A stretch of DNA of 64,000 bases from JBDNJM01 sp041687755. Its GTDB lineage: Bacteria > Planctomycetota > UBA1135 > GCA-002686595. Both the position numbers and the translations under genes were made by a program. This document shows positions 29,094 through 36,706 of this stretch, piece after piece (the stretch's first letter is position 1; the number at the start of each line of letters is the position of its first letter). The DNA is taken from positions 12,197-76,196 of the forward strand of contig JBDNJM010000186.1 in assembly GCA_041687755.1 (NCBI GenBank), read 5' to 3'. Under the pieces are notes generated by a model. The model saw only the letters and a list, made by a program, of their open reading frames with translations. It was not told the origin of the DNA and did no database searches.

Positions 29094-30110
29094 ATGTGGG
29101 AGTCCTTCGGTCCGGCCGCCAACTGGGCCCTGGTCTCGGTGCCCGCGCTCGCGATCGTCGGGCTGCTCCTCGCCAGGCGCGTCGGATTCGTCGATCCGAA
29201 ACCGGGCGCGCTGCTCCTGGAGCGCAAGCGTGGCCAGACGCCCGCAGCGCCCATCGGTGGTGTACTCCTCGGCGCGCTGGCGGCCTACGTGCTGCTGCTG
29301 CCGGGTCCCGCAGCCGCCGGAGGTGCGGCGGGCTACGTGTTGGACATGGCCTGGCCGTTCGGCCTGATCCTGATCCTGGCCGCCGTGCTCCTGGGCCTCG
29401 TCGACGATGCGGTGACCGACGGCTTGAGCCCGGTCCCGAAGGTCCTGGGACAGTTCGCCGTGAGCGCGTGCGTCGTGGCGGCCTACCTCACGGCCTTCGA
29501 GCTCCCGACGAGCGATCTGCTCGATCTGGCGCCGCCCGAAGGCCTCGGCTTCGAGGCGCTGTTCCTGTTGCTCGGGACGGTCATCGTCATGAACGTCATC
29601 AACACGTTCGACCACGCGGACGGCCTGGTGCTGTCGGTGGGGGCGCTGGCGTTCTGCACGGCCTTCCCGCTGGTCGGCCTGGCCTGCCTAGCGCTGCTGC
29701 CGTTCAACCTGCGCGCAGGATCAATGCGCCTGCCGAAGCTCTTCCTGGGCGACACAGGCAGCCACTTGATCGGTGCACTGATCGTGGTCGCGCCCGAGGC
29801 CTGGGGCGTGCTCATCGTGCCCGCACTGGATCTGAGCCGCGTGGTGCTCGCACGACTCGCTGCCGGCCAGGCCTTTTGGCTGGGCGACCGTCGCCACCTC
29901 GGGCAGGTGCTGCAGCGCGCGGGTTGGTCGAACGGCGCGGCAGTTTTGGGCGCCGCAGCCGTGATGGCCCCTAGCGCGAGCTGGGCGGGTTGGGGCGGCT
30001 GGGCGGCCGGCTGGGTCGGAGTCGCGGCCTCGGCGGCCGGCTACCTGATCCTGCTGTGGGTCGCGCGCCGCGGGCTCCAGAACGATATCGCATCACTCGA
30101 CGTCAACTAG
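29094..30110 (+). CDS. MraY/WecA-like sugar-1-phosphate transferase
   Basis: The protein has 338 residues with about ten membrane segments. It belongs to the polyprenol-phosphate sugar-1-phosphate transferases. The Mg-binding Asp pair is LGLVDDAVTDG (about residue 102). The catalytic loop is NTFDHADGL (about 169-177), a variant of DGxDG. The phosphate site is FLGDTGSHLIGAL (about 217-229). GDRRHLGQVLQRAGWS follows the usual HxHH position, but only one His remains. Such enzymes start O-antigen, teichoic-acid or capsule chains. The sugar is unknown. A diverged duplicate of its last 60 codons lies at 35716-35900, beyond the 30.1-35.7 kb block. Confidence 0.88.
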   Translation: MWESFGPAANWALVSVPALAIVGLLLARRVGFVDPKPGALLLERKRGQTPAAPIGGVLLGALAAYVLLLPGPAAAGGAAGYVLDMAWPFGLILILAAVLLGLVDDAVTDGLSPVPKVLGQFAVSACVVAAYLTAFELPTSDLLDLAPPEGLGFEALFLLLGTVIVMNVINTFDHADGLVLSVGALAFCTAFPLVGLACLALLPFNLRAGSMRLPKLFLGDTGSHLIGALIVVAPEAWGVLIVPALDLSRVVLARLAAGQAFWLGDRRHLGQVLQRAGWSNGAAVLGAAAVMAPSASWAGWGGWAAGWVGVAASAAGYLILLWVARRGLQNDIASLDVN

Positions 30111-30671
30111 GAAGCGCCCCAGGTCGAGGAGTTGTGCGAGCTCATCGCCTGCTTGATCCCAGCTCGGTGGGGCCTTGCGCTGCTGAACCCGCGACGCAGG
30201 ATTCGGGTCAGCACTTGGCGAACCGCGCTTAGCCTCGGGGGTGAGTCCGGGGTCCGGATCTGTATGGCGAGGGCGGGCAGCAGGTGGGATCGAACGAGTG
30301 CCGTGGTGATGTGCGGGCAGGCTTGCCTGCCGCGCGGATCTTCGTCTAGAAGGCCACGCCTGAGTCCTGGGATGCTGTCACTCGGCGCCCGGGCCAGCTG
30401 CATGCTTTGGGAGGGCGCACTACAGAGGAGTTGGCCGACCCTCCACCAACCGGCGCTCCGGGAGTGTGTGGAATTTAGAAATTGGCGAAACCACATCGCG
30501 AGCGACGACACCAATTGCGTGACTTGGCAGGGGCGCATCGCAGCCAGCTGACCGAGTTCTTCAGTCTTCAGGACGGAGCTGAAGCCCCACGAGATCCTCG
30601 GACGGTCGGAATGCTCGCAGCACGCCGAATCCGTCGGAGAAGACCGCAACTCGCAACGAATTCAACTCGCA
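30111..30671. other. Intergenic region, 561 bp
   Basis: No convincing gene. Open frames of 139 codons (+) and 180 codons (-) exist but have no family pattern, no ribosome site and no signal peptide, and I do not support them. The region becomes less GC-rich towards 30672. It holds the promoter of the first small secreted-protein gene. This is the left boundary of the accessory block. Confidence 0.5.
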
Positions 30672-31088
30672 ATGAAACTCCATCAAACTCTCGCACTCTC
30701 CCTGTCTGCCCTTGCAGCCGTGTCGCTCCTTGGCATGCGTGTCGCATCCGCAAGCGCCAGTACGGCGCCGACGACCGCGGGGTCCAACTACAGCTGCCCC
30801 GACGATGGCTCCAAGGACTTGGACCTCGGCAATGTCGACCCGTCCGTCGCCCACAAGGTGCAGCTGAAGCCCGCCAATACCTCCGACAAGGAGTTCCAGG
30901 TCATCGTCTACAAGAACGTTTGGAACCCGAAGACTGAGATGTGGGAGCTCAAGCCTCAGCGTCCGGTGAACTACAAGCCTGGCTCGACTCCCGTGTTCAC
31001 GGTCCCCCCGTTCGGCAAGGCCACGGTGGTCGACGGACCGAACGATCCGGGCAGCAAGAAGCCGAGTGGTTCGATGACCGTCTCCTGA
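30672..31088 (+). CDS. Small secreted beta-sandwich-like protein, paralogue 1
   Basis: The protein has 138 residues with a signal peptide (MKLHQTLALSLSALAAVSLLGMRVASASA). The mature part is predicted mostly beta: HKVQLKPANTSDKEFQVIVYK (about 56-76), then VFTVPPFGKATVVDGPNDPGSKKPSG (about 107-132). This second motif (F-x-VP-x-GKATV-x-DG) is shared with the next two genes. There are few cysteines and many lysines, unlike the arginine-rich neighbours. I do not recognise a family. It is the first of three tandem paralogues. Structural or adhesive roles are guesses. Confidence 0.78.
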   Translation: MKLHQTLALSLSALAAVSLLGMRVASASASTAPTTAGSNYSCPDDGSKDLDLGNVDPSVAHKVQLKPANTSDKEFQVIVYKNVWNPKTEMWELKPQRPVNYKPGSTPVFTVPPFGKATVVDGPNDPGSKKPSGSMTVS

Positions 31089-31164
31089 CGGACCTCGATC
31101 GATTCAACCTGGGCAGGTGCCGCACCCGCCACCGCTTCCAAAAACAATCTCAACGACAACAGCC

Positions 31165-31572
31165 ATGAAACTCCATCTCACCATCGCCGCCGCTCTCGCG
31201 CTCGGCATCGTCGCCAGCGCCAGTGCCCTGCAGACCTCCACGACGCCCGCTCCGGTCCCCGCCGGGTTCGACTTCGAGTGCGAAGACAACGAATCTACGA
31301 CCATCTTCTCGAACCCCATCGGGGGCAAGAAGAAGAACCTCGAGATTGAATTGAATGACGCGTCGGACGACGACTTCTTCATCAAGATCACGCCCGTTGA
31401 CAAGGACGGTGAGCCCACCGGTGTGGAGCCGACCTGCATCGAGATCATCGACGGCGTCTTCCCCGAGGAGGACATCGAGATCCCCGCGGGAAGCAAAGTC
31501 AGCATCGAGGACGGTGCGGCCGACTCTGGAACCAAGGACGTCGAAGGAACCTTCACGACTCCTCTGGCCTAA
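31165..31572 (+). CDS. Small secreted beta-sandwich-like protein, paralogue 2
   Basis: The protein has 135 residues; the start at 31165 gives a signal peptide (MKLHLTIAAALALGIVASASA). The mature part has NLEIELNDASDDDFFIKITPVDKDG (about 67-90), matching the KVQLKP-EFQVIVY part of paralogue 1, and DIEIPAGSKVSIEDGAADSGTKD (about 107-128), matching the VP-GK-TV-DG motif. It is acidic overall, whereas paralogue 1 is basic, which may indicate that they pair. The family is unknown. It follows 76 bases after paralogue 1. Confidence 0.78.
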   Translation: MKLHLTIAAALALGIVASASALQTSTTPAPVPAGFDFECEDNESTTIFSNPIGGKKKNLEIELNDASDDDFFIKITPVDKDGEPTGVEPTCIEIIDGVFPEEDIEIPAGSKVSIEDGAADSGTKDVEGTFTTPLA

Positions 31573-31660
31573 CTCCCGAAGCGCCGGCGGAGGCCACCGG
31601 ATGGTCGACTCGTATCCGCCTCGCTCAACTTCAATCCACATCTCAGCCACCATCAATCCA

Positions 31661-32095
31661 ATGAAGCTCGCAAATCTCTTCTCCGTTCTCGCTCTGACCT
31701 TTCTCGCCGCCGGAACCCTCGCGGTTTCGGCGCACGCCGCTGCCGCCTCCGGCGGGTTTACGTTCAAGGCTGATGACCACTCGGGCGCATCGGGTGAGCC
31801 CTCAGACCTGTATGACAACGCCGCCGGTGAGAAGGAAGTCACGATGCAGCTGAAGCCCAAGAAGGACAAGACCTTCCTGGTGCGGATCTACTCGTGCGAG
31901 CCCACCGCTTGGGACGACAAGGGCGAGCCGACCGACTGGAAGTGCGAGCAAGTCGGCACCGCGGAGTACACCGCCAAGGACAAGCCCGGGTTCTCGGTTC
32001 CTGCCGGCGGTAAAGCGACCGTCGAGGATGTTGACACCGGTTCGACTGGCGGCGGGGACGCGAACGCTCCTCAGGGCGACATCAACTTCGGCTGA
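31661..32095 (+). CDS. Small secreted beta-sandwich-like protein, paralogue 3
   Basis: The protein has 144 residues. The start at 31661 (MKLANLFSVLALTFLAAGTLAVSAHAA) gives a signal peptide. The mature part has GEKEVTMQLKPKKDKTFLVRIY (about 56-77), closest to the LKP motif of paralogue 1, and GFSVPAGGKATVEDVDTGSTGG (about 111-132), the shared motif. Two cysteines (about 79 and 93) lie between them. It follows 88 bases after paralogue 2 and 43 bases precede the large gene, so the four are probably one transcript. The function is unknown. Confidence 0.78.
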   Translation: MKLANLFSVLALTFLAAGTLAVSAHAAAASGGFTFKADDHSGASGEPSDLYDNAAGEKEVTMQLKPKKDKTFLVRIYSCEPTAWDDKGEPTDWKCEQVGTAEYTAKDKPGFSVPAGGKATVEDVDTGSTGGGDANAPQGDINFG

Positions 32096-32138
32096 TTGCT
32101 AAGTCATTCCGAACCGGTACCCATTCGATCCCCTCGCC

Positions 32139-34298
32139 ATGCGGCTTAAAGCAAACAGGCCACTCGCAGCGCTGCTGCTCGCGACCGCACTGGGATTGGG
32201 GTACTGGTTCCGGGAGGGCACGCCCTCCTGGGAGCCGACGGCGGCGGCCCCGTTGACCCACTTCGACCAGGTGCATGTGCCCTCCATCAACGTTGCTTCA
32301 GTAGCTGGGCACGACGTGGCCGTTGATCGCAGAACTGGCTCGATCCCCGGGCTCGCCACGGAGGTTCCCGCGGTCGCTGCCCGCAAGGATGCGGCACTGG
32401 TCTTGAGGGACGCAGCAAGCCATGGGGTTCTTGCTGACCGCTCCTGGGTTTTGGAGGACGAGCGCAAGCGACAGGCTGAGTTTGTTTCAGGCGCCGACGG
32501 CCGGATCGACTTGCCGGCGGGGGCGTGGACGGTGCTTCGCTGCAACGAAGACAAACCCGACAGCCTCCATAGTGTGGGGTACTACCCGCAGAGCTTGGAG
32601 TTGGAGGCGAACAGCGTCCAGGTCATCTGGCGTGTTCAGGAACCCGAAGTTGCCGTTCGCGTGGTGGCACCCGATGGGCAACCGGTGCGCGGTGCAGGAC
32701 TGCTGTGGGTCGTTAACCCTGCTTGGGAGGTGGACTTGCCGAACCAGTGGAGCGGCGCTTCGACGGTGGTTACCGGCGCTGAGGGCCGGGCGGTTCTGAA
32801 GCTCGCCGGCGGCCGAAAGGGCGGGTTGCTGAATGTCTCAGCCGAGGGGTTTAGGTCCCGGCAACTCACGCTCACGTCGAGCCCGGAAGGGCTGGAGCTC
32901 CAGCTAGAGCCCGAGACTGAGCCAGTCGTGGCTACCCTTAGGTTCGAGGGCCTGGACGGCCAGCCGGTCCAGGGCGTGGAGGTCAGCGCAGACACGGACT
33001 CGATCGACTTCTTTCGCGGTGCTCCGCTGCAGCTTGGCGTGAGCGATTCCCATGGGCGCCTAGAGCTGCCCGGCTGGGTTGAAGAGGTCGACCAGCTACG
33101 ACTGAGTGGGACGTGCTTCGACGCCGTCCTGGACCGGGGTGAATATTGGACCGATCGCAGGGTGATCGCACCTCGACCCATCGACGGCCACCTGCGTATC
33201 GGGAGTGGGGCAGAAGGCGATTCGTTGGAGCTCTTCGTCCGGGCGTCAGAAGGAGTCGACCTTGGTGTGGGCATGGCTCTGGAGCCGCTTGGAGGTGCCC
33301 GGCGGATCGGGCCGGATGGAGTGGTAGCCCTGCGGCTCCCGAGAGGAGTCCCTATGCAGGTGAGCGCGCATTTTCCGGATGGTCGATCCGCGCAGACGGT
33401 GTTCACCGCCATGCACGATGCCTGGGAGCTGGCCCTCCAATCGGAAGGCTTTCAGCACGGCTGGCTCACGGTAACCCCGCGGGGCGGGGAGATTGCCGCG
33501 TTGACGCTGCTCAGCGATGGCTGGCCTTCGTCGATTCGCTTGACCGAGTTCGAGATCGTCGACGGCAGTGTGCGTGTGCCGGTACCGGCGGGCTTGAGAG
33601 GCCTCTTCTTGGACTCGACCGACGGGGCTCGCACTACTGTTGCTCGCAGGAGCCCGATCGATTTGGAGGCGCATCTCGAGGTCGACTTCGCCTCGCTCCA
33701 CCCGCTGGAGATTCAACTTCGGGACCGCCAGGGTGAGGCCGTTTCCGACGTTCAAGTGCGCGTCGTCTCCGAGCGGAAGCTCGGTCGACTAGGCGCAAGC
33801 CCGTTCGCATCAACGGCCTCTTCTGACGGGACGTGGACACAGCGCAGCAGGCGGATGTTTCAAGCGGAGGCTGATGGAGACGGGGTCTTCCGGTTTAATG
33901 TTCCCGCCTGGGGCTACCAGGTATCGCTCAAACCACTGGATTGGCGGAGTGGCGAGCAGCTTGGCGCGGATCAACTGAGCACAACTTCCGTGACCGTCGA
34001 CCCGGGTGGAGCGGAGCTGGAGCTTCAGATGTCGCGGACGCGCCGAGTTGAGCTGATCTGCTCCGAGTTCGACCTTTCGCGCTTGCCCGAGGCCTGGTCG
34101 GTTCACGAGCCCAATCAGTCGGGGGATTCCGTGCTGGTAAAGGCTTCGTCCAAGGTGCTCTGGATCGGCGAGAGGTGCTCCAGCCTTGAGATCCGAGCGC
34201 GAAGCGGAGAGCTGCTCGACACCGTCGAGTTTGCGTCCGGTTCGGAACCCATTCGCGTTTGGTTCGAGGTGTCCGCACCAGAAGTCTCGCTTCCCTGA
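32139..34298 (+). CDS. Large secreted or anchored protein with CarboxypepD_reg-like repeats
   Basis: The protein has 719 residues. An N-terminal hydrophobic segment (about residues 8-24, PLAALLLATALGLGYWF) is either a signal or a membrane anchor. Several segments have the pattern of carboxypeptidase-regulatory-like or Ig-like beta domains: VAVRVVAPDGQPVRGAGLLW (about 171), VATLRFEGLDGQPVQGVEV (about 268) and HPLEIQLRDRQGEAVSDVQVRV (about 524). Each has a G-x-PV/AV-x-GV/DV turn followed by an ending like GRLELPGW or DGVFRFNVP. I see no enzyme motif. It follows the three small secreted genes and probably works with them at the cell surface. Confidence 0.75.
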   Translation: MRLKANRPLAALLLATALGLGYWFREGTPSWEPTAAAPLTHFDQVHVPSINVASVAGHDVAVDRRTGSIPGLATEVPAVAARKDAALVLRDAASHGVLADRSWVLEDERKRQAEFVSGADGRIDLPAGAWTVLRCNEDKPDSLHSVGYYPQSLELEANSVQVIWRVQEPEVAVRVVAPDGQPVRGAGLLWVVNPAWEVDLPNQWSGASTVVTGAEGRAVLKLAGGRKGGLLNVSAEGFRSRQLTLTSSPEGLELQLEPETEPVVATLRFEGLDGQPVQGVEVSADTDSIDFFRGAPLQLGVSDSHGRLELPGWVEEVDQLRLSGTCFDAVLDRGEYWTDRRVIAPRPIDGHLRIGSGAEGDSLELFVRASEGVDLGVGMALEPLGGARRIGPDGVVALRLPRGVPMQVSAHFPDGRSAQTVFTAMHDAWELALQSEGFQHGWLTVTPRGGEIAALTLLSDGWPSSIRLTEFEIVDGSVRVPVPAGLRGLFLDSTDGARTTVARRSPIDLEAHLEVDFASLHPLEIQLRDRQGEAVSDVQVRVVSERKLGRLGASPFASTASSDGTWTQRSRRMFQAEADGDGVFRFNVPAWGYQVSLKPLDWRSGEQLGADQLSTTSVTVDPGGAELELQMSRTRRVELICSEFDLSRLPEAWSVHEPNQSGDSVLVKASSKVLWIGERCSSLEIRARSGELLDTVEFASGSEPIRVWFEVSAPEVSLP

Positions 34299-34628
34299 TG
34301 TCCATCAAGCTGCAGCGGTGAGTCTCCGAACGGGTCGCCCCGGTTCTTCCAAGGGGGCGGCTGAGCAGTGAGGAAAGTCCCGCGATAGCCGGGGGCTGGT
34401 GGGAGGGGGAACCTCTCAAGGCGTTAGGTCGGGCGGATCGCCGGGCGAACCCGCAAACGAGAGCTGGGTGTTGCTCTTGGAAATGAGCTGATTCAGAGAG
34501 ACCCCGAACCGCGAGGGCGCCCAGCGACGCTAAGGGGGCGGCGCGACGGCCCTTCGTCGCGCGGCAGCTCTCCCATCCGCCTAGGTCACGGCCAGCGTGC
34601 ATCCGAGGCGGGTCTCCGCCTAAAGATC
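34299..34628 (+). ncRNA. Possible structured RNA with RNase P-like signature (fragment?)
   Basis: No coding frame supports a gene in these 330 bp. The 11-base string GAGGAAAGTCC at 34370-34380 equals the conserved CR-I core of bacterial RNase P RNA. It is preceded by GGTCGCC...GGGGGCGGC, which could form the P3-like arm. However, no GGGCTT-type partner for the P4 helix is found downstream within the gap, and the usual S-domain strings are missing. So either it is a 5' fragment or a coincidence. Many short GC-rich hairpins are present, including AGGCGG-GTCT-CCGCCT just before the next gene. Confidence 0.25.
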
Positions 34629-35684
34629 ATGAAACCGATCCGTTCAATTTCTTCAGCCCTCTCCCGCCTCTTTCTGCTGGCTCCTGTGGCGCTGGCCCTG
34701 TTCGTCCCGGTCTTTGACTCCAATGACTCTGACGCGGAAGAGCCCTGCAGCACCTACGCCTACAGCCAGGTGTCGGTGATCTATCGCGACCCCGTCGGGA
34801 ACCCTACGGCGCCCAAGGATGATCCCATGGAGTTCTCAGGTGACAGTGTGACACTGACCGCTGAGGTGACGCATATCTCCAAGGACGGCCCGATCAAGGC
34901 CGAGATCAAGGTCTCCAGCGGCGAGATGAACCGAGCAGCCGCAACCAAGAAATTGGCCCAAGCGTTGCGCGCCAAGCTCGAGAATCTGAGTCCCGGATCG
35001 GGGGCAGACGTCACTTCTGGAGGGAACGTGATCACCGTCAGGAATTCACGCTCGACGAACGGCCTCGGAAAGCCCAATGCTCCTCGGGCCAACCCGAACG
35101 TCGGCAACACCGTCGACTCCAACAAGCCCGGAACGGTGCAATTCGTCGCCGGCGACTCCTGCCCTTTGGCGTACGGTCCCAGCTTGGGGCTGCCCCCGGT
35201 CGGTCCCTACGTCAACTTCCGGATCCTCTGCTCTGAAGTTCACATCGACCCTACCTCGGGGAGCATCGTTCCGTTCGGTGGCCCGGGAACGATCACGGTT
35301 GGCCAGGGTGTTGTCGACGCGCGTCACCGGGTCACCTTGACCTACACGTATCTCTCAGGTTCTGGCAACTTCCTGACGGAGTCCACTCAGGTTCTCGTGG
35401 AGGCGGGATCGGATACCCGCGGCCTTGCCGAGTCCATCAAGACTGCCCTCGTGACGGGCGGGGAGATCAGTCCGGCCGACATCACGACCACGGACAACCC
35501 GGCGGAGTCCCTCACGGATGAGATCACTTGCTTCGAGTCCGAGTACGTCTACCTGACCAAGGTCGGCGTGGAGATCAACAAAGGCTCGGACGCGACTCCG
35601 AACTGGAAGCCGACCAACGCTCACATGAAAGTGTGGGAATGGACCGCAGGAGGCGGCAACGGCACTCAAATCGGCAACCTGTGA
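34629..35684 (+). CDS. Secreted protein with an internal duplication, unknown function
   Basis: The protein has 351 residues with a signal peptide (MKPIRSISSALSRLFLLAPVALALFVPVF). The two halves look related: a strand pattern VTLTAEVTHISKDGPIKAEI followed by an alanine-rich helix AAATKKLAQALRAKLENL (about 92-115), and later VTLTYTYLSGSGNF followed by TRGLAESIKTALVTGGEI (about 257-275). Each half has a few cysteines that might form disulfides. No known family was recognised. The last gene of the accessory block, it ends 31 bases before the transferase remnant. Confidence 0.75.
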   Translation: MKPIRSISSALSRLFLLAPVALALFVPVFDSNDSDAEEPCSTYAYSQVSVIYRDPVGNPTAPKDDPMEFSGDSVTLTAEVTHISKDGPIKAEIKVSSGEMNRAAATKKLAQALRAKLENLSPGSGADVTSGGNVITVRNSRSTNGLGKPNAPRANPNVGNTVDSNKPGTVQFVAGDSCPLAYGPSLGLPPVGPYVNFRILCSEVHIDPTSGSIVPFGGPGTITVGQGVVDARHRVTLTYTYLSGSGNFLTESTQVLVEAGSDTRGLAESIKTALVTGGEISPADITTTDNPAESLTDEITCFESEYVYLTKVGVEINKGSDATPNWKPTNAHMKVWEWTAGGGNGTQIGNL

Positions 35685-35715
35685 TTCACGGCGGCGGCCC
35701 AGCTTAGGGCCCCAG

Positions 35716-35900
35716 TTGGGTCAAGTCCTGCAGCGCGCGGGCTGGTCGAATTGGGCGTCGGTGCTGGCCGCCGCGTCCGTGATGGCGTCGTGCGCGAGTT
35801 GGGTGGGCTGGGGCGGTTCAGCTGCCGGCGGGATCGGAGTCGCGGCCTTCGCGTTCGGCTACCTGGTGCTCTTGTGGTTCGCGCCGCGGCCTCGGTTCTG
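35716..35900 (+). pseudogene. Remnant of a sugar-phosphate transferase 3' end
   Basis: The translation GQVLQRAGWSNWASVLAAASV onward matches the last 60 codons of the intact transferase gene (29900-30090), with about three quarters of residues the same by eye. Only this end is present; the rest of the gene is missing. The open frame runs on out of homology after FAPRP. It flanks the far side of the 30.1-35.7 kb block in the same orientation. Confidence 0.75.
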
Positions 35901-35965
35901 CGAGCCGCTCACTCGTCGTCGAGTACGAAGCGGCCGAACTCGAGTAGCAACTCAAACAGATCCCC

Positions 35966-36454
35966 TCACTCCTCCTCGAGGTCACGCGGCCCAATCTTGC
36001 CCATGAGCGGGCGCAGCTCGTCCGTGGGCCGGAGGGTCGGGACGGAGCCCATCAACATCTCGATCTCGCCGACGAGGCGTGCCGGGTTTTCCACGTCCGT
36101 CGCTGCCGGCGTTTCGTGGGGGTCGGGAGCAGGCTCCGGCTCGGCGCTGCCGCAGCCCGGAAGCCAGGGCAGCAGAAAGGCCGGCAGCGCAGCAGCGATC
36201 GCCCGGCGCCAGGCTCCCGCCCGACTGTGGAGTGTGCCCGCTTCGCTGTAGACGGTCGTGCCGTCCGCACGCTGCTCGACGGCGATGCAGGTCCGGCCGC
36301 TCCGGCCGTCGAGAAAGGTCTTCGCGTCGTCGCGCGTCAGCTCGGACAGGTTGGTGACTTGCAGGTTGCAGGCGCCGCAGTGCCGGGTCGTGCCCTGCCC
36401 GTCGAGGTCGCCCCAGCGCTTGGGGCATGGCGTGGTCGGTCGCAGTTGGTCCAT
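35966..36454 (-). CDS. Cys-motif membrane protein, paralogue A
   Basis: The protein has 162 residues. The start at 36454 is set by the strong Shine-Dalgarno GGAGGAGT 6 bases upstream; the longer open frame is rejected. The N-terminal 70 residues contain TPCPKRWGDLDGQGTTRHCGAC then NLQVTNLSELTRDDAKTFL and GRTCIA: four conserved cysteines (C..C..C..C) spaced like a zinc-ribbon or redox site. One membrane segment follows (about 95-113). The C-terminal tail is proline-rich. A similar protein is at 39862-40383. Related sequences with C-x3-W...RxCxxC-x3-V occur in other phyla with unknown function. Confidence 0.72.
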   Translation of the reverse strand: MDQLRPTTPCPKRWGDLDGQGTTRHCGACNLQVTNLSELTRDDAKTFLDGRSGRTCIAVEQRADGTTVYSEAGTLHSRAGAWRRAIAAALPAFLLPWLPGCGSAEPEPAPDPHETPAATDVENPARLVGEIEMLMGSVPTLRPTDELRPLMGKIGPRDLEEE

Positions 36455-36706
36455 ATAGACTCCTCCAGAGTGATGTCCTGGAGAGACGAACGGCGCCGGG
36501 CGGCTGAGTCTTGGAACAAACTCCGAAGCTCTTGCCCCGGGATGGCGGGCCGGATAGGCCTGCCCCTCGATCGCCGCGGGTGCGGCCGAGCAAACCCCCC
36601 CAAAAAAAATTGGCTCTCCCGCAACTTTCGATTCCCCTGGCAAGCTGGGTTCTCGCCGATTGCTCATAGGAGTTCTCGCCTATCCCTCAGCTCGGCCGCC
36701 TTGTCC

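Noticed and set aside
30107..30649. Open frames of 139 (+) and 180 (-) codons in the gap before the small secreted genes
   Set aside because: No family motifs, no signal peptide or ribosome site, and amino acid use typical of random frames.
34299..34628. Complete RNase P RNA gene
   Set aside because: The P4 partner strand and the specificity-domain strings are not found; only the CR-I string matches.
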